Assembly: GCF_022427145.1 (NCBI RefSeq)
Contig: NZ_JAKSXN010000038.1
Span: forward strand, 1-56,645
Reading direction: 5' to 3'
Source of the DNA: Paenibacillus timonensis
GTDB lineage: Bacteria > Bacillota > Bacilli > Paenibacillales > Paenibacillaceae
Length of the DNA: 56,645 bases
Part shown: positions 46,669-56,645 of the stretch, piece after piece
Position numbering within the stretch: the stretch's first letter is position 1
Layout of the letters: each line of letters opens with the position of its first letter
Notes under the pieces: generated by a model
What the model was told of the DNA's origin: nothing
The model's database searches: none
What the model saw: the letters and a program-made list of their open reading frames with translations, nothing else
Made by a program: the position numbers and the translations under genes

Positions 46669-48030
46669 ATGAGCGGCGATCTGTTTTTTGACCGGATCCC
46701 CCCGCAAAACCTAGAAGCCGAGCAGGCGGTTCTCGGGGCCGTGCTGCTGCAGTCGGAAGCGCTCATTTCCGCGATGGAGCGGGTGCGGACCGAGGATTTT
46801 TACGATAAGCCCCATCAATTGATCTTTGAAGCGATGGTTCAGCTGGGCGAGGAAGGCAAGCCGATCGACCTCGTCACGTTGACGGCCAAGTTGAAGGACC
46901 GCGGCGAGCTCGAAGAGATCGGCGGCGTCAGTTATTTGGCCAAGCTGGCCCATGCCGTGCCGACGGCGGCCAACGTGGATTATTACGCGCGAATCATCGA
47001 AGAGAAATCGATGCTGCGGCGGTTGATCCGTACGGCGACGCAAATCGTCAGCGACGGTTATACCGGCGGCGAAGACGTGGCCGATATGCTCAGCGATGCC
47101 GAACGGCGCATTTTGGAGATCTCCAACCGCCGCTCGGGCAGCGGGTTTATCGCCATTCGCGACGTGCTGATGGAAGTGTTCGAACGCGTGGAGACGCTGC
47201 ATCAGAACCGGGGTACAACAACCGGGATTCCATCCGGGTTCGTTGATTTGGATAGAATGACAGCCGGATTCCAGCGGAGTGACTTGATCATCGTAGCGGC
47301 GCGGCCTTCCGTAGGTAAAACCGCGTTTGCCTTGAATATCGCGCAGAACGTGGCGGTTCGCGCCAAAGAGACCGTGGCGATCTTCAGTCTGGAGATGTCC
47401 GCGGCCCAGCTGGTGCAGCGGATGATCTGCGCCGAAGCGAACCTCGATGCCAGCGTCATGCGGACCGGGGACTTCAAAAGCGATGACGATTGGTCGAAGC
47501 TGACGATGGGCATTGCCGCCTTGTCGGAAGCGGAGATTTATATCGACGATACCCCGGGGATCACGGTTGCCGATATCCGGGCGAAATGCCGCCGGCTCAA
47601 GAAGGAACGCGGCTTGGGCATGATCGTAATCGACTACCTGCAGCTGATTCAGGGCCGGGGCAAACCCGGAGAGAACCGGCAGCAGGAGGTCTCGGAAATT
47701 TCCCGGACGCTCAAGCAAATCGGCCGGGAGCTGGAAGTGCCGGTCATCGCTTTGTCCCAGTTAAGCCGGGGCGTCGAGCAGCGGCAGGACAAGCGTCCGA
47801 TGATGTCCGACCTTCGGGAATCCGGTTCCATCGAGCAGGACGCCGATATCGTAGCGTTTCTGTACCGGGACGATTACTACAATCAAGAGACGGAGAAGAA
47901 GAACATCATCGAAATCATCATTGCCAAACAGCGGAACGGCCCCGTCGGGACGGTGGAGCTGGTGTTCTTGAAGAACTTCAACAAGTTCGCCAATTATGAG
48001 CGGGCCCATGCGGACGCTTTTGCAGGATAG
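46669..48030 (+). CDS. dnaC: Replicative DNA helicase
   Basis: The 453-residue hexameric helicase, called DnaC in B. subtilis and DnaB in E. coli. The N-terminal collar domain begins IPPQNLEAEQAVLGAVL. The RecA-like domain has Walker A ARPSVGKTAF at about 210-219, IFSLEMSAAQLVQRM, Walker B GMIVIDYLQLIQG and ALSQLSRGVEQRQDKRP. The sequence is uninterrupted, with no intein. It is the last gene of the run and is followed by a terminator. Confidence 0.97.
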   Translation: MSGDLFFDRIPPQNLEAEQAVLGAVLLQSEALISAMERVRTEDFYDKPHQLIFEAMVQLGEEGKPIDLVTLTAKLKDRGELEEIGGVSYLAKLAHAVPTAANVDYYARIIEEKSMLRRLIRTATQIVSDGYTGGEDVADMLSDAERRILEISNRRSGSGFIAIRDVLMEVFERVETLHQNRGTTTGIPSGFVDLDRMTAGFQRSDLIIVAARPSVGKTAFALNIAQNVAVRAKETVAIFSLEMSAAQLVQRMICAEANLDASVMRTGDFKSDDDWSKLTMGIAALSEAEIYIDDTPGITVADIRAKCRRLKKERGLGMIVIDYLQLIQGRGKPGENRQQEVSEISRTLKQIGRELEVPVIALSQLSRGVEQRQDKRPMMSDLRESGSIEQDADIVAFLYRDDYYNQETEKKNIIEIIIAKQRNGPVGTVELVFLKNFNKFANYERAHADAFAG

Positions 48031-48072
48031 GACTTATATCTTACATTAGTACCTCTGGACATATTGGATTCT

Positions 48073-48103
48073 AAGGGCTGACCTAACGCGTCGCCCTTTT
48101 TTG
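48073..48103 (+). terminator. Terminator after dnaC
   Basis: AAGGGC-T-GAC pairs with GTC-GCCCTT around CTAACGC, followed by a T run. Confidence 0.85.
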
Positions 48104-48118
48104 TTGGGTTCATGAATT

Positions 48119-48163
48119 AATTCCGAACATTTGTAAAATGTTATCGAAAGATCGTTCGCTTTT
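48119..48163. promoter_or_regulatory. PurR operator (two PurBoxes) upstream of purA
   Basis: AATTCCGAACATT (48119-48131) is an exact match to PurBox AWWWCCGAACWWT. ATCGTTCGCTTTT (48151-48163) is an inverted near match. Both lie directly upstream of the purA -35. B. subtilis purA is known to be PurR-regulated, but no purR gene is in this window. Confidence 0.7.
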
Positions 48164-48167
48164 TAAT

Positions 48168-48196
48168 TTGACTTTAAAAATAGAGACTGTTAAACT
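48168..48196 (+). promoter_or_regulatory. purA promoter
   Basis: TTGACT (48168-48173), a 17-base spacer and TAAACT (48191-48196) give a leader of about 175 bases. Confidence 0.7.
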
Positions 48197-48273
48197 GGTA
48201 TTGCTGCGTTAAAGCGATAGACCAGTCGCGGTTTGATGTCAGCGGCGCGTTGCTAGCGCGTACAACAAGATGA

Positions 48274-49665
<1,392 letters not shown>

Positions 49666-49695
49666 TCCAAAAGCATAGACTATGAGGCTATCACC

Positions 49696-49746
49696 AAGCC
49701 GCCGATAGGGGATGGAAACATCGCTCTGCCGGCGGCTTTCTTTTCT
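49696..49746 (+). terminator. Terminator after purA
   Basis: AAGCCGCCG (49696-49704) pairs with CGGCGGCTT (49730-49738), followed by TTCTTTTC. Confidence 0.85.
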
Positions 49747-49837
49747 AGTTTTGGTCCGGGGTAAGATTGAAATCGGGTTTCGTCGTCCATACTGGAGGTT
49801 GAGAGACTAGATTCTTAGGCAGTAGGAGGACAAAACG

Positions 49838-50587
49838 ATGAAATGGCTCGGATGGATCTTGAAATTATGCATAACGATCGTAGCGGTCAGCCTATTGACC
49901 GTTGCCACGACGGGATACATCGTCAATTCGTACATCCAAACGTTATTGAGCAGCTACAATCTGCCCTTAACCGGGCAGGCTCCCGGCTTCGGCGGGATTG
50001 TGAAGGGCATGTTGGGGTTTGGCGGAACCGCAGGCCGTGCGGATGAGGCGGAAGGAGATGCCGATCCAGGAGACGGCGACGGCGGTACAGCCAAGATCGG
50101 CAACGCTGAGAACAGCGCCGATGGGAATCGCACAGGCGACGCCGGCTCGGGCAAGACAGAAGACGAAGTGGCGGATACGTCCGGTAGCGGCGGGAAGAAT
50201 AGCGGCACTCCGAAGGGAACGACGGAAACGAACGGGAACCCGGCCGGCGGTACCGGTACGGACGCCAATGGAACGGAGGCCGACGCGCCGGAGGATGCAT
50301 TGCCGGTGATGGGCGGGATGAACGGGGGAGAAGCGTTGGGCGAGGACCAGCAGGTGGTGGTGACGCCGGACGATCTCGTCGCCAAGAAAGAGGAGCTGCC
50401 CGATAAGCAGAAGGAGGAGATTTTTGCAATTCTCATGAAGAAGCTGCCGCAGGAGGACATGCAAATCTTAACCGTCGCCTTAGAGGGCGGATTGACCGAA
50501 ACGGAAATGATTAACATCGAGCAGATCTTGTCGAAACATTTGGACAAAACGGAATACGCCAAGGTCATGGAATTGTTAAAAAAGTAA
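49838..50587 (+). CDS. Hypothetical membrane-anchored protein with low-complexity linker
   Basis: A 249-residue protein I do not recognise. One membrane helix or uncleaved signal lies at about 6-30 (LCITIVAVSLLTVATTGYIV). Residues about 55-165 are a low-complexity Gly/Asp/Thr/Asn/Ala/Glu linker. The last 60 residues are a compact, probably helical domain rich in Leu, Glu and Lys (EEIFAILMKKLPQEDMQIL, then INIEQILSKHLDKTEYAKVM). The layout suggests an extracytoplasmic helical domain held away from the membrane by a flexible stalk. AGGAGG precedes the ATG, and its own terminator follows. Confidence 0.75.
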   Translation: MKWLGWILKLCITIVAVSLLTVATTGYIVNSYIQTLLSSYNLPLTGQAPGFGGIVKGMLGFGGTAGRADEAEGDADPGDGDGGTAKIGNAENSADGNRTGDAGSGKTEDEVADTSGSGGKNSGTPKGTTETNGNPAGGTGTDANGTEADAPEDALPVMGGMNGGEALGEDQQVVVTPDDLVAKKEELPDKQKEEIFAILMKKLPQEDMQILTVALEGGLTETEMINIEQILSKHLDKTEYAKVMELLKK

Positions 50588-50680
50588 ACGCCAAAACGCC
50601 CGTCTATAGGGAATGTCAGCGTTAACATTCACAGGATTGTAAATTTAAACAGTCGGCCGAGATGCCGGTAAAATCGCGAG

Positions 50681-50710
50681 AACCCGCTTCGTTAAGCGGG
50701 TTGTTTGCAT
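50681..50710 (+). terminator. Terminator after the hypothetical membrane protein gene
   Basis: AACCCGCTT-CGTT-AAGCGGGTT is a 9-bp stem followed by GTTTGCATTT. Confidence 0.75.
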
Positions 50711-50827
50711 TTGGGCCCAAGGTTGAAATCCCTTGCTGGGCTGTGTTAAAGTAAACAATAGCGGCAAAAGGTTAAAATTTTGACACCATTTTAAGTCGAA
50801 TCGAGTCGATGAATAAAGGAGATCGGT

Positions 50828-52375
50828 ATGAAAGGTTTTACGGGAAAACGTTGGCAGCTGTGGCGCGGAGACAACTCTCGAACGCAGGAGCAACACAGCC
50901 GCCCGGAAAACGATTCAGAGAGATCCGAACCGGAGAGCGGGCGAAGATGGCCTGATCTTCTGAAATCCCGCAAGGTCGCCCTGACCGGGGCCGCCGTGGT
51001 ATTGATCGCAGGTACGGTCTATTTGGCAGGGCAGCAATACGTCAAGGCCAATACGGTAGCTTATTACCGGGTTTACGTCGGCGGGAAGGAAATTGGCACG
51101 ATCGCGAGCGAATCGCAATTAAAGGCTCTGATTGAACGCAAGGAGCAGGAATATAAACAGAAATACCCGGGCGTGGAGATGGCGGTAAATACCGAGGACA
51201 TCACCACCAAACCGGAGCAGGCCTACAAAGCTGAAGTCGACGCCGAATCGACGCTGAACGAGCTGTACGGGATGTTAACCGGTTATGCCAAAGGCGTAGA
51301 ACTGAAGGTGGACGGCAAAGTGATTGCCGTTGTGAAGGACCAGGCGGCAGCCCGTGAGGTACTGGACCGAGTCAAATCGCAATACGCCCCGAATGTGGAG
51401 GCCAGCACCCTGGCAGCTAAAGTAAAACGGACCGGCGGCAGCGCATCGGCGGGGGCCAAAACGAAAGCCTCCAATGCGACCCTGGAAACGGTGGAAATTG
51501 CCGAGGAGGTGGCGCAAGGAGAGGTCAAATCGGACCCCAACAAGGTGTTGAGCCCCGAGGAAGCCGTGCGAAAGATCCTTCAAGGGGACGAGGAAGCCAT
51601 TCAGTATGAGGTACAGGAAGGGGACACGATCTCGTCGATCGCGGCCCGTTTCGATGTGTCGCAGAAGGAGCTGTTCGCAAACAATCCCGGGATTGAAGAG
51701 TTAACGTTGCAAATCGGAACGGTGCTCAACGTAAAAGCGGTCCAGCCGGCGCTTACGGTTCGTACGGTGGAGCACGTAACGGAACAAATCGTCACCGAAC
51801 CGCAGGTGATCGTGAAGACGAACGCCGGCATGCGATCGGGACAGACCAAAGTCGTCTCGCCCGGTACGAGCGGCCTGAAAACGATGGAGTACCGGATCAC
51901 GAAGGAAAACGGCATGGTCGTGGACGAAGAATGGTTAGGCCAGGAAGTCACGAAGAAATCGTCGCCGAAAATCGTCGTGCGCGGGACGAAGGTCGTACTG
52001 GGCGAAGGGACCGGGCAGTTCGCCTGGCCGGTGTCCAGCGCCAAGATGACGAGCAGCTACGGCGAGCGCTGGGGGCGGACGCATAAAGGCGTCGACCTCG
52101 TGTCCTCGAACCGCAGCATCCTCGCCGCGGATGACGGGGTTGTCACGTTCGTCGGGACGAAGACGGGGTACGGCAACTGCATCGTCATCGACCACAAGAA
52201 TGGCTATGAAACGCTGTACGGCCACCTAAGCAAGATCAGCGTGAAGAAAGGGCAAGTCGTCGAGAAGGGCGACAAGATCGGCGTGATGGGCAACACCGGG
52301 CGCTCGACCGGTACGCATCTGCATTTCGAGATTCACAAGAACGGCAGCATTCAGAACCCGATGAAGTACCTATAA
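50828..52375 (+). CDS. LysM-G5-M23 peptidoglycan endopeptidase
   Basis: A 515-residue wall hydrolase. A charged cytoplasmic head (about 1-52) precedes one membrane helix (about 54-74). An extracellular region of about 180 residues is followed by LysM (about 258-304, YEVQEGDTISSIAARFDVS), a G5 domain (about 308-390) and a C-terminal M23 metallopeptidase. The M23 zinc ligands are visible in HKGVD (near 418) and HLHFE (near 496), with YGHL between, so activity is likely. AAAGGAGAT precedes the ATG. It lies next to walRK, whose regulon in Bacillus includes such hydrolases. Confidence 0.93.
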   Translation: MKGFTGKRWQLWRGDNSRTQEQHSRPENDSERSEPESGRRWPDLLKSRKVALTGAAVVLIAGTVYLAGQQYVKANTVAYYRVYVGGKEIGTIASESQLKALIERKEQEYKQKYPGVEMAVNTEDITTKPEQAYKAEVDAESTLNELYGMLTGYAKGVELKVDGKVIAVVKDQAAAREVLDRVKSQYAPNVEASTLAAKVKRTGGSASAGAKTKASNATLETVEIAEEVAQGEVKSDPNKVLSPEEAVRKILQGDEEAIQYEVQEGDTISSIAARFDVSQKELFANNPGIEELTLQIGTVLNVKAVQPALTVRTVEHVTEQIVTEPQVIVKTNAGMRSGQTKVVSPGTSGLKTMEYRITKENGMVVDEEWLGQEVTKKSSPKIVVRGTKVVLGEGTGQFAWPVSSAKMTSSYGERWGRTHKGVDLVSSNRSILAADDGVVTFVGTKTGYGNCIVIDHKNGYETLYGHLSKISVKKGQVVEKGDKIGVMGNTGRSTGTHLHFEIHKNGSIQNPMKYL

Positions 52376-52396
52376 TGCGAGTAAAACAAGACCCGC

Positions 52397-52424
52397 AGCC
52401 CGTGAGGGAGGCGGGCTTTTTTTT
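52397..52424 (+). terminator. Terminator after the M23 peptidase gene
   Basis: AGCCCG (52397-52402) pairs with CGGGCT (52412-52417), followed by eight T residues. Confidence 0.85.
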
Positions 52425-52556
52425 GCTTCATAGATGAATTACCCAGATATGCGAGCTGTCAATCGTTACCGGATCCGCGGATAGCTGATGCGGCGTCAGA
52501 TATGGTAAGATAGAGGGAGCAAAAGCCCATGGCTGAAAGTTGGGGTGAACGAAGTC

Positions 52557-53273
52557 ATGCAAGGAAAAATTCTGGTCGTGGATGACGAGAAACCCATTGC
52601 GGATATTTTGAAATTCAATTTGGAAAAAGAGGGCTACGAGGTCGTGCTGGCCTTCGACGGGATTGAGGCAACCCGGCTGGCGTTCTCCGAACAACCGGAC
52701 CTGATTCTGCTCGATTTGATGCTGCCCGGCAAGGACGGGATGGACGTGTGCCGGGAGGTGCGGGCGAAGCTTGAAACGCCGATCATCATGCTGACGGCCA
52801 AGGACGGGGAGATCGACAAGGTGCTGGGGCTGGAACTGGGAGCCGACGACTACGTGACCAAGCCGTTCAGCACGCGCGAGCTGCTGGCCCGGGTCAAGGC
52901 GCAGATGCGACGCCAGCAGAAGTCGGCGGCGGTTGAAGGCGCGGAGGACACGAAGCAGGGAATCAGCCTGTTTGAACTGTTCATCGATACGGACATGTAC
53001 ACGGTGCATAAGAACGGCGAGCCGCTGGACCTCACGCACCGGGAGTTTGAGCTCGTGCATTATCTGGTCAAGAACGCCGGCAAGGTGATGACCCGGGAAC
53101 ACCTGCTGCAAGCGGTGTGGGGCTTCGAGTATTTCGGCGATGTCCGTACGGTGGACGTGACGATTCGCCGGCTGCGCGAGAAGATCGAGAAGGATCCGAG
53201 CAAGCCGGAGTACATTTTGACGCGGCGGGGATTGGGGTATATGATGCGAAGCTCCAAGGCGGGTGGACTCTAG
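52557..53273 (+). CDS. walR: Response regulator WalR (YycF)
   Basis: The essential OmpR-family regulator of wall metabolism. From ATG at 52557 it has 238 residues. The receiver domain has D9-D10, the phosphoacceptor D53 in [11 protein letters not shown] and the lysine in [11 protein letters not shown]. The winged-helix domain has [12 protein letters not shown] and [21 protein letters not shown] chose this ATG because GGGGTG lies 9 bases upstream and the start [13 protein letters not shown] fits the family; a GTG four codons earlier is possible. A TGGTAAGAT extended -10 (near 52503-52511) may be its promoter. Confidence 0.96.
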   Translation: MQGKILVVDDEKPIADILKFNLEKEGYEVVLAFDGIEATRLAFSEQPDLILLDLMLPGKDGMDVCREVRAKLETPIIMLTAKDGEIDKVLGLELGADDYVTKPFSTRELLARVKAQMRRQQKSAAVEGAEDTKQGISLFELFIDTDMYTVHKNGEPLDLTHREFELVHYLVKNAGKVMTREHLLQAVWGFEYFGDVRTVDVTIRRLREKIEKDPSKPEYILTRRGLGYMMRSSKAGGL

Positions 53274-53274
53274 A

Positions 53275-55098
53275 ATGAATCTGCCCTCTTTTTTTCGTAC
53301 GATCCAGGCCAAACTGATCATCATTTACGTGCTGCTCATCCTGATCGCTATGCAACTGATCGGGGTGTATTTCGTGAGCGCGATGAAGACCTCGCTGACC
53401 AGCAACTTCACCAAGGAGCTGCAGGAGCGGGCAGAGTTGCTCTCCGTATTGGCGGCGCAAAACCTGGGCGTGACCGGAGAGTCGGCGGAGGAATCGCTGG
53501 AGAATCTGCGCGTGCTGGTCAATAACCTGTTCAATATCGGCGGGGCGGAGATTCAGGTGCTCGATGCGAGCGGCAAGGTGCTGACGACGTCCAAGCCGTC
53601 CCACGCCGACTACGTAGGCACGAAGAACACGCAGACGGTCGTAAGCCGGGCCTTGCAGGGGATCCGCGACAACGAGGAATACATCATCGATGAGGATAAC
53701 GTCAGGAAGAAGGTCGTTGCCAAGCCGGTGGTCAGCGGCGGGAAAATCGTCGGCGCCATCTACATCGCGGCGTCGATGAGCGAGTTATACAGTACGATGG
53801 AGCGGATTAATAATATTTTCATATCCGGGATTTTGCTGGCGCTGGGGCTGACGGCGGTGCTTGGCGTGATTTTGGCCCATACGATCACCTCGCCGATCAA
53901 GGAGCTGACCCGTCGCGCCACGGCGGTGGCCGAAGGGGAGTTCCACCAGAAGATGCCCGTGCTCGGCAACGACGAAATCGGACAGCTTAGCAAAGCGTTC
54001 AACTACATGACCAGCCGGCTGCGCGATGCGCTGGCGCAAAACGAGGAAGAGAAGGAGAAGCTCGCTTCGATTCTGACGAACATGAGCGACGGGGTGATCG
54101 CGACGGATGAGACCGGCCGGGTCATCCTGATGAACCGGCGCGCGAGCGAAATGCTGGGGACGCCGGATGCGGCGACCGATCGGGCCGATATCATGTCGCT
54201 GCTGAACCTGCCGGATGAGGAGAAGAATGTACTGGAGCAAGGCACGATGCACTCGACGATCCTCGAGAATACCGGGCCGGACGGCGATGTCTTCCTGATC
54301 CGGGTGACGTTTACGCCGATCCATCGGCGGGAGATCGGGATCATCGGCACGATCGCCGTGCTCCAGGACGTCACCGAGCAGGAGAAGCTGGAAGCGTCGC
54401 GTCGGGAGTTCGTAGCCAACGTGTCGCACGAGCTGCGGACGCCGCTGACGACGATCAAGAGCTACACGGAGGCGCTGGAGGACGGCGCGATGGAGGATCC
54501 GGAGCTCGGGCCGCGGTTCGTGTCCGTCATCCAGAACCAAACCGAGCGGATGATCCGCCTCGTCACCGACCTGCTGCACCTGTCGCGCTTCGATTCTCAG
54601 GAAGCTCAGTTGCGCAAGCAGCCGACGAACGTGATGGAGATGTTGGAGGAAGTGGCCGACCGGTTTTCTTTTCAGATGCAGGAGAAGGGGATCAAGCCTA
54701 CGCTGTTTATCGCCAGCGACGTGGACACGGCCTGGATCGACCGCGACCAGATCGACCAGGTGTTGGACAACCTGATCTCCAACGCGATGAAGTATACGCC
54801 GGAAGGCGGTACCATTACGCTGGAAGCGCGCCTGACCGAAGACCGCCAGCTGGCGATATCGGTGCAGGATAACGGGATCGGGATTCCGAAGAAGGACCTG
54901 GATCGGATTTTTGAACGATTCTATCGCGTCGATAAGGCGCGTTCACGGAATATGGGCGGGACGGGCTTAGGCTTATCCATTGCCCGGGAAATTGTGCGGG
55001 CGCATGGCGGGACCATTTCCCTGCAGTCGGAGTTTGGCAAAGGCACGAAAGTGACCTTTACGCTGCCGGCGGAGAAGCAAGGAGGCGAAGCGCGGTGA
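53275..55098 (+). CDS. walK: Sensor histidine kinase WalK (YycG)
   Basis: The 607-residue partner kinase of WalR. Two membrane helices (about 14-36 and 181-203) flank an external sensor domain of about 145 residues. HAMP, PAS (about 260-370), HisKA with phosphoacceptor H385 in VSHELRTPLTTIKSY, and the HATPase domain (DNLISNAMKYTPEGG, DNGIGIPKKDL, GGTGLGLSI) follow. I chose ATG at 53275, one base after the walR stop and 8 bases after GGGTGG. It overlaps yycH by four bases. Confidence 0.96.
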   Translation: MNLPSFFRTIQAKLIIIYVLLILIAMQLIGVYFVSAMKTSLTSNFTKELQERAELLSVLAAQNLGVTGESAEESLENLRVLVNNLFNIGGAEIQVLDASGKVLTTSKPSHADYVGTKNTQTVVSRALQGIRDNEEYIIDEDNVRKKVVAKPVVSGGKIVGAIYIAASMSELYSTMERINNIFISGILLALGLTAVLGVILAHTITSPIKELTRRATAVAEGEFHQKMPVLGNDEIGQLSKAFNYMTSRLRDALAQNEEEKEKLASILTNMSDGVIATDETGRVILMNRRASEMLGTPDAATDRADIMSLLNLPDEEKNVLEQGTMHSTILENTGPDGDVFLIRVTFTPIHRREIGIIGTIAVLQDVTEQEKLEASRREFVANVSHELRTPLTTIKSYTEALEDGAMEDPELGPRFVSVIQNQTERMIRLVTDLLHLSRFDSQEAQLRKQPTNVMEMLEEVADRFSFQMQEKGIKPTLFIASDVDTAWIDRDQIDQVLDNLISNAMKYTPEGGTITLEARLTEDRQLAISVQDNGIGIPKKDLDRIFERFYRVDKARSRNMGGTGLGLSIAREIVRAHGGTISLQSEFGKGTKVTFTLPAEKQGGEAR

Positions 55099-56555
55099 AG
55101 GAAAGGGTCAAATCGCTGGCGCTGGCCTTGCTGGTCGCGTGCAGCCTGGTACAGAGTTATTTCCTGATCTATCAATTGCCGGGCAGCAATCCGGTGGTCA
55201 AATCGGAGAGCGACTACATCCGCACGGAGAACATGGGGACGACCCTGGAGGCGGATTCGATGCTCTTTCCGGCGCAAATCGCCGTGCATATGGGCGAGGA
55301 GCGGCACACCGTGTTTTACCCGGATTCGACGTTTTACAATTTGATCTACAACCGGCTGAAGGGCCGCCAGTTCGAAGGTTTCCAGCGGTATGACATCGAC
55401 AATATCAACTGGTCGGACATCCGCAGCAAGGATATCGGCGTAGAACTGGAATTCGGCGGTGGCGTCCCGGTGGAGCTGCTGCAGAAGGTGATGCAGATTG
55501 CGCCGGACCCGCTGTTCGACGCGGAGAACGTCAATCGGCTGCTGATCTACAACACGGGAACCGATGATCAGGTGCGCGTCTTCTTCTTCAGCTCGCAGGG
55601 CGACGTCGTGTACGAAGCAACCAAAGCGGATTTAACGGTGCAGGACGTGCAGCAGCAGGTCGATTTCGGCAAGGATTGGGTGCCGTATACGTTGACGGAG
55701 GGTTATTACGTTCCCGAAGAGCCGGTCGATCTGGTCGAAACCGGTTTGAACACCGGGTTGTATACGACGGAGCAGATGCAGCGGAGCTTGTTCTTTGATC
55801 CGAGCATCACCCGCTATATCCGGGAAAAAGACGGCTCCGAAATCTACACGGACAGCAAACGCAGCCTTCAAGTCAAGCAAAACCGAAACTGGATCAACTA
55901 CACCGATCCGGCCGCGCCCTCGACAGGGGAGAACAGCCCAAGTAAAAACGTGCTGTCGGCGATTGATTTCGTCAACGATCACGGCGGATGGAGCGGGAAA
56001 TACCGGTTAGAGCAAACGAGCGAGGGGATCGAGGAAGACCAGCATCGGGTCGTGTTCCAGCAATATTACGGAACCGGGCAGTTTGGCGCGTTCCCGATCC
56101 TCGACCTGTCGACGTTCCATTACGGGGCAATCACACTCGAAATGCGCCAAGGCACGATCACTGGCTATGAGCGGTCGTTGATCTACAGCTCCGGCGGAAG
56201 TTGGGAGAAGAAAGTCGTCTCTCTGCCGGGCGGCAAGGCGTTGCGGGAGAACATCGCAGCGCTCAAGGCGGAGGCGAGCATTGCCGGGTTGTACCCGGCG
56301 TACCTGCCGTCGCTCACCGAGAAAGGTCTGCTGCTGAAGCCGACGTGGGTCGTCGAGCTGAGCAACGGCGCGACCCGGGTGCTGAACCTGGGGGCGGTGG
56401 AGAAGGCCGGAGCGGAGGCGGACGAGGGGGCTGGCGCAGGCCGTGATGCTGGTGCCAATGCTGGCACAGGTGCTGAGGTTGGCGTTGATGGGGGTGCTGG
56501 TAATAACACTGGTACAGATGCAGGTGCAAATCCGGATACAAATGGAAACGAGTGA
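55095..56555 (+). CDS. yycH: WalK regulator YycH
   Basis: A membrane-anchored extracytoplasmic protein that in Bacillus restrains WalK together with YycI. It has 486 residues, with one helix at about 7-27 (LALALLVACSLVQSYFLIYQL) and then the external YycH domains. GTG overlaps the walK stop, after AAGGAGG. The last about 55 residues are an unusual Gly/Ala/Asp/Asn/Glu/Thr-rich tail (GAEADEGAGAGRDAGANA onwards) not expected in YycH. No yycI-like start is visible in the 90 bases before the window edge. Confidence 0.9.
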   Translation: MKERVKSLALALLVACSLVQSYFLIYQLPGSNPVVKSESDYIRTENMGTTLEADSMLFPAQIAVHMGEERHTVFYPDSTFYNLIYNRLKGRQFEGFQRYDIDNINWSDIRSKDIGVELEFGGGVPVELLQKVMQIAPDPLFDAENVNRLLIYNTGTDDQVRVFFFSSQGDVVYEATKADLTVQDVQQQVDFGKDWVPYTLTEGYYVPEEPVDLVETGLNTGLYTTEQMQRSLFFDPSITRYIREKDGSEIYTDSKRSLQVKQNRNWINYTDPAAPSTGENSPSKNVLSAIDFVNDHGGWSGKYRLEQTSEGIEEDQHRVVFQQYYGTGQFGAFPILDLSTFHYGAITLEMRQGTITGYERSLIYSSGGSWEKKVVSLPGGKALRENIAALKAEASIAGLYPAYLPSLTEKGLLLKPTWVVELSNGATRVLNLGAVEKAGAEADEGAGAGRDAGANAGTGAEVGVDGGAGNNTGTDAGANPDTNGNE

Positions 56556-56645
56556 CCTAGTGGTCTAGTGGCCTCTTCCGAGTCTAACGTTTCTTTTAAC
56601 GGACTCAGGTGCCGCTATTGGGCCAAAGTTTGGTGGATCTTCACG

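Noticed and set aside
46669..48030. Intein in dnaC
   Set aside because: Replicative helicases are frequent intein hosts, but the motifs are continuous and the length is normal.
50588..50827. Cyclic-di-AMP (ydaO-type) riboswitch before the M23 peptidase
   Set aside because: Such switches often precede wall hydrolases, but the conserved core blocks are not present; the region is explained by the upstream terminator and an ordinary leader.

Overview
The window is the replication-origin region of an endospore-forming, low-G+C-lineage Gram-positive chromosome with moderately high G+C codon use. Gene order (gyrA, gyrB, remB, recF, yaaA, dnaN, dnaA; rpmH, rnpA, yidC, jag, mnmE, mnmG, rsmG, noc, parA, parB; rpsF, ssb, rpsR; gdpP, rplI, dnaC, purA; walR, walK, yycH), the spore genes (YheC/D-like, yyaC, YjzC-like) and the protein sequences suggest Paenibacillus or a close relative. 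The genus is inferred; no rRNA is present to confirm it.

Left arm (1-12 kb, genes mostly on the minus strand): an HD-GYP protein, gyrA, a divergent YheC/YheD-type ATP-grasp spore gene wedged between gyrA and gyrB, then gyrB, remB, recF, yaaA, dnaN, dnaA. The dnaA-dnaN gap holds the probable unwinding site: DnaA boxes, a short G/C block, TAC/TTC trios and an AT-rich stretch. A dense DnaA-box cluster lies upstream of dnaA.

12-17 kb: a minus-strand gluconate block (gnd, gntR, gntP, gntK) with two GntR-type operators and two CcpA (cre) candidates. It sits between dnaA and rpmH, which are normally adjacent. DnaA boxes occur on both sides of it, so an ancestral dnaA-rpmH spacer appears to have been split.

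Right arm (17.4 kb to end, genes mostly on the plus strand): rpmH-rnpA-yidC-jag; a 1.1-kb non-coding array of hairpin repeats (two 127-bp copies, then six copies of about 111 bp); mnmE-mnmG-rsmG; a perfect parS inside the rsmG terminator; noc; parA-parB with a second parS inside parB; a cysteine desulfurase-like gene, a DUF4446 gene, yyaC (minus strand), a Se/S-carrier-like gene, a MscS channel, a DUF951 gene, tRNA-Ser(CGA); a YjzC-like gene; rpsF-ssb-rpsR; a five-gene oligopeptide ABC transporter with a long leader; an LCP protein; a CBS protein; a MazG-like, DUF2232, gdpP, rplI, dnaC run; purA under a PurR box; a hypothetical membrane protein; a LysM/G5/M23 wall hydrolase; and walR-walK-yycH, with the rest of that operon beyond the edge.

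Together the genes initiate replication (DnaA, DnaN, DnaC, SSB), repair and supercoil DNA (RecF, GyrAB), segregate origins (ParAB-parS, Noc), modify tRNA (MnmEG), insert membrane proteins (YidC/Jag) and control wall growth (WalRK, LCP, M23). No insertion sequence, prophage, CRISPR array or intein was found. The most unusual signals are the split origin, the parS-terminator composite, the hairpin-repeat array, and a structured element before the cysteine desulfurase gene.
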